A stretch of 64,000 bases of DNA from Deltaproteobacteria bacterium (GTDB lineage Bacteria > Myxococcota_A > UBA796 > SXON01): the NCBI GenBank assembly GCA_947490345.1, contig CANLGL010000013.1:1-64000 (forward strand), written 5' to 3'. Below, piece by piece: positions 8,661 through 17,723 of this stretch; position 1 is the first letter of the stretch; each line of letters starts with the position of its first letter. Position numbers and translations under genes: made by a program. The notes beneath the pieces are model-generated. The model was not told the DNA's origin. It saw nothing but the letters and a program-made list of their open reading frames with translations, and ran no database searches.

Positions 8661-9869
8661 ATGTTCTTCGGCCTCCTCGCTCTCTCGATTGCCGGTTGCG
8701 CTACGGCCCCGCCCGATGTCGATCCCGACCCCCCGCACTCGGACGAGGACGTCAAGCCCGACACCAGCGACACATCTGACACATCTGATACGGGCGACAC
8801 ATCTGATACGTCCGACACATCCGATCCCACCCTGGGCCTGGGCGACCCCTGCGAGGAGGGTATCAGCGACTGCGGCCCGGATGCCGGGTGTTGTACTGCC
8901 TGCTGCGCACTCGCGCATTCAGCGGTTTGTACCACCCTCGATGACGTCGGCCAGTGCCCGCTTCCCGACCTGACCATGGACATCGCCAGCCTCGCCGCTG
9001 CGGTTGACGTGCAAGACATCGCGTTCGCGGATGACAGCTGTGCCGTCGCGGAAGCATGTATCGATGGTCCGGGCGTGCGGCGGCTGCTTCGGTTCACCAC
9101 CACGGTCCCAAACACCGGCACGGGCGACCTCAGCTTCGGAAACATCTTCGACGACGACCGCTTCCACTTCGACGAGTGCCACGAACACCCCCACATGGAC
9201 GGGTTTGCCGACTACGAACTGTTGGCTGCCGACGGCAGCGTGGCGGGGTTCGGACGCAAGCAGGCCTTCTGCCTGATGGACAACGTGAACTGGGGCAGCG
9301 GCGGCGGCGCGCGCTACGCATGCGACTTCCAGGGTATCTCCGTGGGTTGGGCCGACAGCTACGCGTCCTACCTTGACTGCCAATGGATCGACGTGACCGA
9401 CATCGCGCCCGGGGACTACACCTTGCGGGTCACGGTGAACGCTGAGCTGATGATCCGCGAGTCGAACTATGACAACAACGTTGCCGAGGTTCCGGTCACG
9501 GTGCTCGATCGGTCCGAACAGCCGCCAGTGACCGACCCCTGCGCGACGCTCGCCTACAGCGAATACCGCGACTGTGGCTGGGAGGCTGTTGGGGACTTCA
9601 CGTGCACGCCGGGCACCCAGGTCGAGCTAGGTTGTGACAGCGCCTGCCTCGGCGAGTGCGTGGGCGACCCGGTCCTGCGGCTGTGTGATGGCACCGACCC
9701 GTTGTGCACCGGCCTCAACGCGCTGGCCGCCGCTGATCGCGCCGAGTGCGGCTCGTGGTGCCCCCGCATCGAGGTCACCTGCCCCGACAGCGGCTCGATC
9801 AGCGCGCTGACCGCCGCCTGGGATTCGGTACAGGCAGCCGCGTGCGACGTGGCGCTTACGGAGTTGTAG
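8661..9869 (+). CDS. Lysyl oxidase-like copper lipoprotein
   Basis: The preferred start ATG 8661 gives MFFGLLALSIAGC with lipobox Cys13; the frame is open further 5' but adds no signal features. A repetitive Asp-Thr-Ser linker follows. A Cys-rich patch (GCCTACC type) comes before a domain matching bacterial lysyl oxidases (PF01186): the copper motif CHEHPHM (HxHxH-like), then CDFQGISVGWADSY and LDCQWIDVTD, and the end motif ESNYDNN. Lysyl oxidases oxidise Lys side chains with a Cu centre and the LTQ cofactor; the tyrosine in the GWADSY block is the likely LTQ tyrosine. The last 120 residues hold more Cys pairs. It overlaps the convergent SDR gene by 14 bp. Confidence 0.8.
   Translation: MFFGLLALSIAGCATAPPDVDPDPPHSDEDVKPDTSDTSDTSDTGDTSDTSDTSDPTLGLGDPCEEGISDCGPDAGCCTACCALAHSAVCTTLDDVGQCPLPDLTMDIASLAAAVDVQDIAFADDSCAVAEACIDGPGVRRLLRFTTTVPNTGTGDLSFGNIFDDDRFHFDECHEHPHMDGFADYELLAADGSVAGFGRKQAFCLMDNVNWGSGGGARYACDFQGISVGWADSYASYLDCQWIDVTDIAPGDYTLRVTVNAELMIRESNYDNNVAEVPVTVLDRSEQPPVTDPCATLAYSEYRDCGWEAVGDFTCTPGTQVELGCDSACLGECVGDPVLRLCDGTDPLCTGLNALAAADRAECGSWCPRIEVTCPDSGSISALTAAWDSVQAAACDVALTEL
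8752..8826 (+). repeat. 9-bp tandem repeat encoding Asp-Thr-Ser/Gly linker
   Basis: Imperfect copies of GACACATCT/GATACGTCC encode alternating Asp-Thr-Ser and Asp-Thr-Gly triplets between the lipobox and the folded part of the lysyl-oxidase-like protein. Such linkers recur in this genome, as in the CGC-tailed proteins. The tract could vary in length by slippage. Confidence 0.7.
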
Positions 9870-10743
9870 GGGCGACTTCTGGCCCCACCTGGAGCCCAAC
9901 GAGCCGGGCGCTCTCTTCCCAGAGCCGTTCCCCCAGTACCGCATCCTGGGCCAGGGCCGAGGGCTCCTTGGGCCGATTGTCGTGGAAATACCCGCCGGTG
10001 GTGGTTGCGGTCTCGGCGGCGGCCGCGAGCCAGGTGATGCGCTCCGCCCCCTGGCCTGGGGTCAGCATGAACCACTTCGCCACGGTGAGAATGGGCGCGG
10101 CCCAGCCCGGCGCGCTCGTCCAGATGTTCGTCGCGACACCACCAGGGTGGCAGGAGTTGACCACCACGCCGCCACCCTCCAGTCGCCTTGCCAGCGCGCG
10201 CGCGTACAGGACATTCCCCAGCTTCGAGCGCTGGTAGGCGCTCATGATGCCATAGCCGCGCTCGTAGCCGAGGTCATGAAAGTCCATCGTGCCGCGGTAG
10301 TGACCCCGCGAGGCGACGATGACGATCCGCGCGGGAGCGCTGGCCTGAATCACATCAAGCAACAGTTGGGTGAGCAGAAAGTAACCGAGATGGTTGACTG
10401 CGAAGGTGGCTTCGATTCCATCGACCGTCACCGTGCGGGTGTCAAACACGCCGCCGGCGTTGTTGACCAGGACGTGCAGCCGGTCGTGCCGGGCGCGATA
10501 ATCAGCGGCGAGCGCGCGGACGGACGCCTGCGACGCGAAATCACAGAGGAAGGATTCGATCGCGGCGCCCCCGGCCCGTTCGGCGATGGCGGCCGCGGCC
10601 GCTTCCGTTCGCTTGGGGTCCCTTCCGACGATGCTGACACTGGCGCCCGCCCGAGCCAACTCGACGGCCGCCTCCAGGCCGATCCCGTTGGTGGCGCCGG
10701 TGACGAGAATGCGGCGTCCGGTCTGGTCAGGCAGGGTCAACAT
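9856..10743 (-). CDS. Short-chain dehydrogenase/reductase
   Basis: A 295-aa SDR starting at the ATG at 10743; the longer open frame adds an unlikely Arg/Thr-rich leader. The Rossmann motif TGATNGIG is near the N-terminus, NNAGG in the middle, and the catalytic Ser...Tyr-x3-Lys is seen as YQRSK. The overall pattern fits retinol dehydrogenase/WW-oxidoreductase-like SDRs with an NADP(H) preference (Arg after the second strand, VGRD). Substrate unknown. It follows the pilin-like gene by 10 bp and is probably the last gene of the clpB-GNAT-pilin-SDR run. Confidence 0.85.
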   Translation of the reverse strand: MLTLPDQTGRRILVTGATNGIGLEAAVELARAGASVSIVGRDPKRTEAAAAAIAERAGGAAIESFLCDFASQASVRALAADYRARHDRLHVLVNNAGGVFDTRTVTVDGIEATFAVNHLGYFLLTQLLLDVIQASAPARIVIVASRGHYRGTMDFHDLGYERGYGIMSAYQRSKLGNVLYARALARRLEGGGVVVNSCHPGGVATNIWTSAPGWAAPILTVAKWFMLTPGQGAERITWLAAAAETATTTGGYFHDNRPKEPSALAQDAVLGERLWEESARLVGLQVGPEVAPTTP

Positions 10744-10753
10744 GGGACCTGGC

Positions 10754-11254
10754 TCAATAGGTGTTCGGGTCGCTGACCAGCGTCGCGTTCTGACTCTTCG
10801 TGGCGATGTACTCGGCGTACTCCCCGTCACCATCCACGTCGCAGATGCCATGCACCGTGAAGTCTCCGCCTTCGACCGTCACCCAGTAGCTGCCACGGAC
10901 CGGACCGTCGGGCCTCCAGCCGATGGTGTCCCAGTCGCTCCCTCCCTCCCACGGGTGCGGGGTCTTGCTCACCTCGCGGCGCGCCTGGGCCTCGCTGCCG
11001 ACCGCCACGAAGTCATCGAAGGAGGCGTCGTAGGCGAGCTCGGCCGTCTTGATCCCGGACACGTAGCCCGGCACCTCGGCGCGCTTGGACTTGAGTTGCA
11101 TCGCCACGAAGTTGGGGATGGCGATCGCGGCCAGGATGCCGACGACGGGGATCAGCACCCCGCAGCCGCCGATGAGCGCGATGCCGAGGCCGATCCAGAT
11201 GCCGGTCCGTTTTCCCGAACCGGCCGCCGGTGTTTCGCTTGAAATTTCGGACAC
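10754..11254 (-). CDS. Uncleaved type IV pilin-like protein
   Basis: A 166-aa protein with a short polar cytosolic start (MSEISSETPAAGSGKRTG), then a long hydrophobic segment ending in GILAAIAIPNF and the amphipathic helix QLKSKRAEVPGYVSGIKTAELAY. The second half of this helix is the classical pilin/pseudopilin signature. The prepilin cleavage site (Gly-Phe-Thr-x-x-Glu) is absent: Gly-Cys-Gly-Val-Leu-Ile stands in its place. The protein is therefore probably anchored rather than processed, though a prepilin peptidase gene lies 5 kb away. The C-terminal domain is short and beta-rich, with a DVDGDGEYAE loop. Its role is unknown. Confidence 0.7.
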   Translation of the reverse strand: MSEISSETPAAGSGKRTGIWIGLGIALIGGCGVLIPVVGILAAIAIPNFVAMQLKSKRAEVPGYVSGIKTAELAYDASFDDFVAVGSEAQARREVSKTPHPWEGGSDWDTIGWRPDGPVRGSYWVTVEGGDFTVHGICDVDGDGEYAEYIATKSQNATLVSDPNTY

Positions 11255-11275
11255 TCGCCCACCCCCAAACGCGGC

Positions 11276-11800
11276 CTAACCTACGCGCCGGGACGGCGCC
11301 GATCGCGCCGCCGCCAGCTCCAAGAACACGCTGTCCGACCAAACGCCGCCCCGGCAGAACGTGCGCGAGGCGCGATCGAACTCCTGGAAGCCCAGGCGAG
11401 CCATGAGCGCCAGACAAGCATGGTTTTTTGGATCGACATCGACGACGACGCGGGGCATCAATCGCACCGAGAACGCCCGGTCAAGCAGAGCGGTCAGCGC
11501 CTCAGTGGCCAGGCCGCGCCGGTGGTGGTCGGGGTGGAGGATGAAGCCCAGCTCCGGCTCCCGCCAGAAGCCGGCCTTGCCGATGACCCGGCCGTCCAGC
11601 TCGACGATGCAGTCGTCGGTGCTGGTTCCGGCGCGTTCGGCCTCAATCATCGACGCGACCCACGCCTCGGTCTGCGCGAGGGTGGCGTGGGGGAGGGTCG
11701 ACCAGTGCCGCATCGCGATTTCGTTGGACAAGACCTGGTGCATCGGCGGCGCGTCAGCCATGGTGGGCGGGCGTAGAACCAAGCGTTCGGTCCTGATCAT
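11276..11800 (-). CDS. GNAT acetyltransferase, RimJ/RimL-type
   Basis: 174 aa. It starts with the typical MIRTERLVLRPP strand of the RimJ/RimL branch. The acetyl-CoA binding motif A is seen in LGFILHPDHHRRGLATEAL (R/Q-x-x-G-x-A). The family acetylates protein N-termini, antibiotics or small amines; the substrate cannot be read from the sequence. It begins 6 bp after clpB stops and is probably co-transcribed with it. Confidence 0.85.
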   Translation of the reverse strand: MIRTERLVLRPPTMADAPPMHQVLSNEIAMRHWSTLPHATLAQTEAWVASMIEAERAGTSTDDCIVELDGRVIGKAGFWREPELGFILHPDHHRRGLATEALTALLDRAFSVRLMPRVVVDVDPKNHACLALMARLGFQEFDRASRTFCRGGVWSDSVFLELAAARSAPSRRVG

Positions 11801-11806
11801 TTCCGG

Positions 11807-14407
11807 CTACGCGTCGGGCTCAGGAGGCGCTGGGATGCGCTCGAAGGTGATGTGCTCATTTTCGACATCGACCTTTACGGTGTCACCGGCGCTGTAGCCG
11901 CCGCTGACCATCGCCTTGGACATCGGGTTGAGTAGATGCTGTTGGATAGCGCGCTTGAGTGGGCGGGCGCCATAGGCGGGATCGAAGCCCGCCTCGGCAA
12001 TGGCTTCCATCGCAGCGTCTGACAATTCGATCTTCAGTTGGCGGTCGGTAAGCAGCTTGCGCACGCGCTTGAGTTGGACGACCAGGATCTTGTCCATATC
12101 CTCCCGGCGCAAGGCATCGAAGATGGTGATGTCATCGATGCGGTTGAGGAACTCCGGCTTGAAGGCGCGCCGCAGCTCGACCAGGACCTCGACCTCCATC
12201 TTGGCCCGGTCGTTGGCGAGCTCCATGATGCGGTGGCTGCCCACGTTGCTGGTCATGATGAGCACCGTGTTCTTGAAATCGACGGTCCGGCCCTTGCTGT
12301 CCGTGAGGCGGCCGTCGTCCAGCACCTGGAGCAGCACGTTGAACACATCGGGGTGGGCCTTCTCGATCTCGTCCAGCAACACCACACTGTAGGGGCGCCG
12401 GCGCACGGCCTCGGTGAGTTGGCCGCCCTCGTCGTACCCAACATAACCAGGGGGGGCGCCAATCAGCCTGGCGACCGTGTGCTTCTCCATGTACTCGGAC
12501 ATGTCGATGCGAACGATGTTGTTTTCATCATCGAACAAGAACTCAGCAAGCGCCTTGGCAAGCTCGGTCTTGCCGACACCTGTTGGCCCGAGGAAGATGA
12601 AACTGCCAATCGGGCGATTCGGGTCCTGGAGTCCGGCGCGAGCCCGTCGGACCGCGTCCGACACGGCGACGATCGCCGTGTGTTGGCCGATCACCCGTTG
12701 GTGCAAGTTCTCTTCCATTGCCAGGAGCTTGATCTGCTCCGACTCCTTCAGTTTGGTCACCGGAACGCCGGTCCACTTGCTGACCACCAGCGCGATGTCT
12801 TCCTCGGTGACCCGCTCTCGGAGCACGCCGCCGTCCTTCTGAAGCTCGGCCAGTCGCGTCGAGGCGGCGGCAAGCGCGGTTTGTGCGGCCGGCAACTCGC
12901 CAAACTTGATGGCGCTCGCGCTGGCATATTCGCCGGCACGCTCCATCCGCTCCAAGTTGTGGAGCAGGGACTCGATCTTCTCACGTTGGGCGTTGATCTC
13001 GTCGAGAGCAGTCTTCTCGGCCTCCCACTTGCCGCGGAGGCCACGCGCCTCCTCGGTCTTGTCGGCGATCTCGGCGCGCAGGCGATTGGCACGCTCAATC
13101 GCTGCTTTGTCCGTTTCGCGCGCCAGTGCTGCGAGCTCGACGTTGAGGCCACGCACCGATCGCTCCAAGACGTCGATGGGCTGGGGCAGCGACTCGATCT
13201 CCATCTTCAGCCGGCTGGCGGCTTCGTCGATGAGGTCGATGGCCTTGTCTGGCAACTGCCGGTCGTTGATGTAGCGGTCGGACATGTGCGCCGCTGCCAG
13301 GATGGCGTCGTCGGTGATCTTGATGCCGTGGTGAGTTTCGTACTTGTCCTTGATTCCACGCAGGATGCGAATGGTGTCGGCCACCGAAGGCTCGGCGACG
13401 AATACCGGCTGGAAACGCCGTTCCAGGGCCTTGTCCTTCTCGATGTGTTTGCGGTACTCGTCCAGGGTGGTCGCGCCGAGGCAGCGGAGCTCACCGCGGG
13501 CCAACGCGGGTTTGAGCATGTTGCCCGCGTCCATCGAACCCTCGGACTTTCCCGCACCGACCACGGTGTGCAGCTCGTCGATGAAGAGGATGATTCGGCC
13601 GTGACTGGCCTCGATCTCGGTGAGCACGGCCTTGAGCCGCTCTTCGAATTCGCCGCGGTACTTGGCACCGGCGATGAGCGCGGCCATGTCGAGCGACAAG
13701 ACGTCCTTGTTCTTGAGCGATTCGGGCACGTCGTCGTTGGCGATTCGCTGCGCGATGCCCTCGACGATGGCGGTCTTTCCGACGCCGGGGTCCCCGATCA
13801 GCACCGGGTTGTTCTTGCTGCGACGGCTGAGCACCTGGAGGGTGCGGCGGATCTCGTCGTCGCGACCGACCACCGGGTCGAGCTTGCCCTCCCGCGCCAT
13901 CGCCGTCATGTCACGCGCGTACTTCTTGAGCGCATCGAGCTGCTGTTCGGACTCCTCGCCGGTGACCTTCTGGCCCTTGCGGATGACCTGGATGGCGTTG
14001 AGCACCCGCTCGCGCGTCACGCCGTAGTCGAGGAGGAGCTGCTTGGACTTGTCGCCGGCGTCGCAGAGGCCGACGAGGAAGAGCTCGGTGCTGACGTGGC
14101 TGTCGCCGAGGGTGCGGGCCTCCTTGTCGGCGCTGTCGAGCGCGGCCTGGAAGGTGCGCGCCAGCGCTGCCTGCGAACCGCCGCTCACTTTTGGGAGCTC
14201 GTCGACAAGCTTGGCGGCCGCCCGGCTCAGTCCCGGAACATCGACGCCGATCTGACTGAGGATGCTCGGAGCCACGCCCTTTTCCTGGGTCAGAAGCACG
14301 AGGAGCAGATGCTGGGGCCGGATTTCCGGGTTCCCCATCTTTCCCGCCATGTTCTGGGCATCCGAGATGGCTTCGCGCGCCTTGACCGTGAACCGTTCGA
14401 ACTTCAT
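11807..14407 (-). CDS. clpB: ATP-dependent disaggregase ClpB
   Basis: 866 aa, the usual ClpB length. The N-terminal double repeat ([14 protein letters not shown]..., [10 protein letters not shown]) is followed by AAA module 1 with GDPGVGKT (about residue 205). Then come the middle coiled-coil (about 410-530, rich in Glu/Arg/Ala) and AAA module 2 with GPTGVGKTE (about residue 602) and [16 protein letters not shown]. The C-terminal D2 small domain ends with [13 protein letters not shown]. ClpB works with DnaK to dissolve protein aggregates. The ribosome site AAGGTGAG lies just before the ATG. I could not recognise a heat-shock promoter with confidence. It heads a run of four minus-strand genes. 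Confidence 0.97.
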   Translation of the reverse strand: MKFERFTVKAREAISDAQNMAGKMGNPEIRPQHLLLVLLTQEKGVAPSILSQIGVDVPGLSRAAAKLVDELPKVSGGSQAALARTFQAALDSADKEARTLGDSHVSTELFLVGLCDAGDKSKQLLLDYGVTRERVLNAIQVIRKGQKVTGEESEQQLDALKKYARDMTAMAREGKLDPVVGRDDEIRRTLQVLSRRSKNNPVLIGDPGVGKTAIVEGIAQRIANDDVPESLKNKDVLSLDMAALIAGAKYRGEFEERLKAVLTEIEASHGRIILFIDELHTVVGAGKSEGSMDAGNMLKPALARGELRCLGATTLDEYRKHIEKDKALERRFQPVFVAEPSVADTIRILRGIKDKYETHHGIKITDDAILAAAHMSDRYINDRQLPDKAIDLIDEAASRLKMEIESLPQPIDVLERSVRGLNVELAALARETDKAAIERANRLRAEIADKTEEARGLRGKWEAEKTALDEINAQREKIESLLHNLERMERAGEYASASAIKFGELPAAQTALAAASTRLAELQKDGGVLRERVTEEDIALVVSKWTGVPVTKLKESEQIKLLAMEENLHQRVIGQHTAIVAVSDAVRRARAGLQDPNRPIGSFIFLGPTGVGKTELAKALAEFLFDDENNIVRIDMSEYMEKHTVARLIGAPPGYVGYDEGGQLTEAVRRRPYSVVLLDEIEKAHPDVFNVLLQVLDDGRLTDSKGRTVDFKNTVLIMTSNVGSHRIMELANDRAKMEVEVLVELRRAFKPEFLNRIDDITIFDALRREDMDKILVVQLKRVRKLLTDRQLKIELSDAAMEAIAEAGFDPAYGARPLKRAIQQHLLNPMSKAMVSGGYSAGDTVKVDVENEHITFERIPAPPEPDA

Positions 14408-14471
14408 GTCTCACCTTTAGCCCGAGCATACGCACCGGGCGCGGCTTGGGCATCGCCCCATCCGTTACATT

Positions 14472-14996
14472 GTGAGCCCGCTCGGCAATCCAGTGCTCGC
14501 CGTCCTCTGCCTCCTCGCCTGCGCCGAACCCCCGCCGCCCGTCACCGCGCCGGATGCTCACTCCTGGAACGACGAGGCCGAGCTGGTGGTGCGCGGGTTG
14601 GACGAAGTCCAATCGTTGTGGGAGGCCGGCCAGCGACCGGCGGCCAAGACCCTCGCCGATCGGGTCTACACCGAGCGCTTCGAGCCCCGGATGGAGCGGG
14701 CGCTCCGCGAGATCGAGGGGCCACAGGCGGCCGCGCAGGTCGAGTACACCTTCGGCCAGTTGGTCCTGGTTCTCGATGGCAAGGACCGCGCGCGGGTGGA
14801 AGAGCGGGTCGACACCCTTGCGCTGCGGATGCGCTCGATCGCGGAGGCGGCCGATCGCGCTTTTCCGCCGCCTGGTCAAGCCGCGGCCCCGCCCGCTCCG
14901 CCCAAGGACGTCCGCCCCGTCGTTCCCGACGTTCCTCCGGCCTGGGAGGCGACCGAGCCCGTGGGCGAGCTGCCAGCGCCACCCCCCGAGGGCTGA
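14472..14996 (+). CDS. Small lipoprotein resembling EfeO/FTR1 N-terminal helical region
   Basis: 174 aa, GTG start; signal with lipobox CLLAC (Cys17). The mature part is helical (ADRVYTERFEPRMERALREI, then AAAQVEYTFGQLVLVL). This pattern of paired helices with Tyr-x5-FEP and an AAxVEY/FxxL segment resembles the periplasmic helical region found in front of FTR1/EfeU iron permeases. No permease gene is next to it, so an iron role is only a suggestion. The last 40 residues are Pro/Ala-rich. It is divergent from clpB with a 64-bp gap. Confidence 0.5.
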   Translation: MSPLGNPVLAVLCLLACAEPPPPVTAPDAHSWNDEAELVVRGLDEVQSLWEAGQRPAAKTLADRVYTERFEPRMERALREIEGPQAAAQVEYTFGQLVLVLDGKDRARVEERVDTLALRMRSIAEAADRAFPPPGQAAAPPAPPKDVRPVVPDVPPAWEATEPVGELPAPPPEG

Positions 14997-15066
14997 CCCA
15001 CCGACATTCCTTTACTCAAAGATTTGGAGTCCGATAGGGCGGTCAGACATCCTGTAGGAGACCCAC

Positions 15067-15837
15067 ATGCTCCTCGGCCTCTTGATCGCCTGCCACCCGA
15101 GCCCAGCGCCCACGCCGGCCAGGCGGTGGCCCACGCCCGGAGACGCCGTCACGGTCGAGATCAACGCCCGGCTGGACGGGAGCGGGAGGGCCACGACGTG
15201 GGACGCCACCGCCTGGGCTGACGAGACGGGGCCCGGCACCGGACGCGGGTGCCGCGGGGTGCCGCCCCGTGCCCCCGGCAACCTCGCCGCGGTCGACGTG
15301 ACGGCCCCCGCGGGGGCGCGCCTCGCGAACCTGGCCGGGACGATCGCCACCGCGGGCCCGCTGAGCACCCATGACGCCCGGTGGCAGGTCGGCGACGCCG
15401 CGCTCCTCTGGCAGGACGGCAGCCACGCGCGCGTGGACGGCGTCGTGCGCTTTGGCGACGGCCCTGAGCTCACGGACGTCAGCCCCGACGGCAACGGCGG
15501 CGTGGTCCTGCGATTCACCCACAACGCCGACGAGCGCGTGGAGCTGGATTCGGTCAACGCCGCGGGAGCGCGCATCCGCTGCACGGGCGGCACCGACACG
15601 CTCGTGGTCCCCTGGACCGCGCTCGACCCAGCCCACCCGCTCGCGACCTTACGCGCGGTGCGTGAATCGCTGGCCGTAGCGCCGAACGCGGCACGGGTAC
15701 GTGTCCTCGCCGCCGTGGAGCTGGTCGTGTCGCTGACCGAGCCACGCTACTCCAAGCGGCTCGGGGTCCCGCCGCCGCCCGGCCGCCCGACCTGGGGACC
15801 CCGCCGGTTGATCAGGGCGCGTCCCAGCCGGGGGTAG
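15067..15837 (+). CDS. Lipoprotein of unknown function
   Basis: 256 aa. The ATG is fixed by AGGAG a few bases upstream, which makes the signal only eight residues before the lipid Cys (MLLGLLIAC). The mature protein is beta-rich, with no Cys motif or known domain I can name. The segment DGSGRATTWDATAWADETG and two later Asp-Gly-rich strands suggest a sandwich fold. The C-terminal 40 residues are Pro/Arg-rich. Its stop lies one base from the end of the convergent prepilin peptidase gene. Confidence 0.55.
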   Translation: MLLGLLIACHPSPAPTPARRWPTPGDAVTVEINARLDGSGRATTWDATAWADETGPGTGRGCRGVPPRAPGNLAAVDVTAPAGARLANLAGTIATAGPLSTHDARWQVGDAALLWQDGSHARVDGVVRFGDGPELTDVSPDGNGGVVLRFTHNADERVELDSVNAAGARIRCTGGTDTLVVPWTALDPAHPLATLRAVRESLAVAPNAARVRVLAAVELVVSLTEPRYSKRLGVPPPPGRPTWGPRRLIRARPSRG

Positions 15838-15838
15838 C

Positions 15839-16675
15839 TCAGAAAACCAGATGCGCGCCCCATCGCAGCGCGATGGCCTTCCCGAAGAAACACCACACCA
15901 GCGCGCCGAGGCCGAGGAAGGGACCGAAGGGAATCGCCAGCTTCAGCCCCTTGCGCAGGATCAGGACCGCGCCGACCCCGATCAGGCTCCCGGTGACGCT
16001 GCCGATCATCAAGATGCCAGCCACGCCCGGGAATGCGCCGAACCAGGCCCCGAACATGGCCAGCAGCTTGGCGTCGCCCCAACCCATCCCCTCCTCGCGG
16101 CGCACCAGCCAGTACAGGCCGATGACCGACGCGAGGAGGCCCCCGCCCACCAGGGCGCCGACGACGGACTGCTGCCAGGTCGGCGCTCCCTCGTAGCCCA
16201 GCCACCCCAAGAGCGCGGCGCCGCCGACGCCGACCGGGACGCTGTAGATGCTGAACTCGTCGGGAATGATCTTGTGCTGCAGGTCGGTGAAGGTCATCGC
16301 GAGGACCGCGAAAAGGAGCCAGCCGTACCAGGCCACGGCCACCAGATGCGGTGCGTCGAAGTAGGCGATGTCGCCGACGACGTGGCGGAAGAGCAGGACC
16401 ATCAGGACACCGAACGTGGCCTCGACCAGCGGGTAGAGCGGGGAGATCGGCGCGCGGCAGGCGCGACAACGGCCGCGCAACCACAACCACGCCAGCACGG
16501 GGACGTTGTCGTAGGGCTTGATGGGCGCGGCACACTTTGGGCAGGCGGAGCCCGGGTGAACGACCGACCGGTCCTCGGGCATCCGAGCGATGCACACGTT
16601 CATGAACGAGCCGAAGAGCAAGCCGAAGATGCCCGCGAACACCTGGAGCATGATCCAAGCGGAGTCAGCGGTCAT
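15839..16675 (-). CDS. pilD: Prepilin peptidase / N-methyltransferase (A24)
   Basis: A 278-aa inner-membrane aspartyl protease. The N-terminal methylase part has GSFMNVCIARMP and the two zinc-binding pairs CPKC and CRAC. The peptidase part has the first catalytic Asp in FTDLQHKIIPDE and the second in GWGDAKL (GxGD-type). About seven hydrophobic segments fit the family. PilD cleaves and methylates type IV prepilins and T2SS pseudopilins; no pilus operon is in the window. The start overlaps the DegT gene by 4 bp, so the two are translationally coupled. Confidence 0.93.
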   Translation of the reverse strand: MTADSAWIMLQVFAGIFGLLFGSFMNVCIARMPEDRSVVHPGSACPKCAAPIKPYDNVPVLAWLWLRGRCRACRAPISPLYPLVEATFGVLMVLLFRHVVGDIAYFDAPHLVAVAWYGWLLFAVLAMTFTDLQHKIIPDEFSIYSVPVGVGGAALLGWLGYEGAPTWQQSVVGALVGGGLLASVIGLYWLVRREEGMGWGDAKLLAMFGAWFGAFPGVAGILMIGSVTGSLIGVGAVLILRKGLKLAIPFGPFLGLGALVWCFFGKAIALRWGAHLVF

Positions 16676-17718
16676 GGGCTGTGCCTCCCAAAGGCGTCGA
16701 TAACGCGGTCGACGTCGGTACCGCTGAGGCCTTCGTGAACGGGAATGGCAAACGAATCAGCACAGAAGGCGTCGGCGTTTGGCGTGGGCCGCGACGGGTA
16801 CCCAGCCAGCGCCGGCTGCGATGCTAGCGACCTGGGGTAGTAGAGCGCCGTCTCCACCCCGGCCGAAGCGAGGGCTGTTCGCACCTTGTCGCGACCTGAG
16901 GTGCGCACGACGTAGTGGTGGACTGGATGGCTGGCATGCCGAGGCAACCGCCGAACCCAGGCGGGCAACTCGGCGTCGTAGCGGGTCGCAGTTTTGCGTC
17001 GCTGGGCAACACGCGCCGGGAGGTCCGGCAGGTGGCCGAGGAGCACCGCAGCCTGGATGGCGTCCATCCGGCTGTTCGCGCCCACCGCGCCCCGCACCAG
17101 ATCATGCTCGTACGGCGTGGCCATCCCGTGGTGGGTGAGGCGGAGGAGCGCCGCCTCGGTGTCGGCGTCGTCGGTGAGCACCAGGCCCGCATCGCCCGCC
17201 GCGCCGAGCGTTTTGGTCGGGTAGAAGCTGACTGCGCCGATGTGGCCGTGCTTCGGGGCCGGCGTGGCACCCGCGCACTGGGCGAGGTCATCCAGGGTGG
17301 GGAGCCCCAGCTCCGGAAGGGGGCACGGCTCGCCGTAGAGGTGGACCGCGATGACCGCGCGCGTTCGTGGTGTCAGCGGGAGCGTCGCGGGGTCCAGCAG
17401 AGGCAGGTCCGGCCGGACATCGGCGACCACGGGGACCGCGCCCACCCGGGCCACCGCCCCGGCGGTCGCGAAGAACGTGACTGCGGGGACGATCACCTCG
17501 TCACCGGGGCGCACCCCCAGCGCCAATAGCGCGTAGATGAGCGCGTCTGTTCCGCTGTTGACGCCCACGCCATAGCGCCATCCGAACTCATTCGCAAGGC
17601 GATGTCTCGCTTCGTCTACCACCGGACCGTCGACGTACCGACCCGAACGGAGGACCGCCAGCACCCCCTCCTCCACCGCCGAAGCCACCCTGGCGTGACG
17701 GCCGACAGTGTCGGCCAT
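16672..17718 (-). CDS. DegT/DnrJ/EryC1-type PLP aminotransferase
   Basis: 348 aa from the ATG at 17718 (MADTVGRHARVASAVEEGV); the frame extends upstream into the permease gene, which is not a credible leader. The family hallmarks are GVNSGTDALIYALLALG, VIVPAVTFFATAGAV and the PLP lysine in SFYPTKTLGAAGDAG. These enzymes transaminate nucleotide-activated keto-sugars, a step in making amino sugars for polysaccharides or glycosylated products. The gene starts five bases after the ABC permease and overlaps pilD. No other sugar-nucleotide genes are nearby, so the substrate is open. Confidence 0.85.
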   Translation of the reverse strand: MADTVGRHARVASAVEEGVLAVLRSGRYVDGPVVDEARHRLANEFGWRYGVGVNSGTDALIYALLALGVRPGDEVIVPAVTFFATAGAVARVGAVPVVADVRPDLPLLDPATLPLTPRTRAVIAVHLYGEPCPLPELGLPTLDDLAQCAGATPAPKHGHIGAVSFYPTKTLGAAGDAGLVLTDDADTEAALLRLTHHGMATPYEHDLVRGAVGANSRMDAIQAAVLLGHLPDLPARVAQRRKTATRYDAELPAWVRRLPRHASHPVHHYVVRTSGRDKVRTALASAGVETALYYPRSLASQPALAGYPSRPTPNADAFCADSFAIPVHEGLSGTDVDRVIDAFGRHSP

Positions 17719-17723
17719 GCGGA

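Noticed and set aside
12038-15037. 999-codon open frame on the plus strand
   Set aside because: Antisense to clpB; composition is the mirror of the real gene and no domain is visible.
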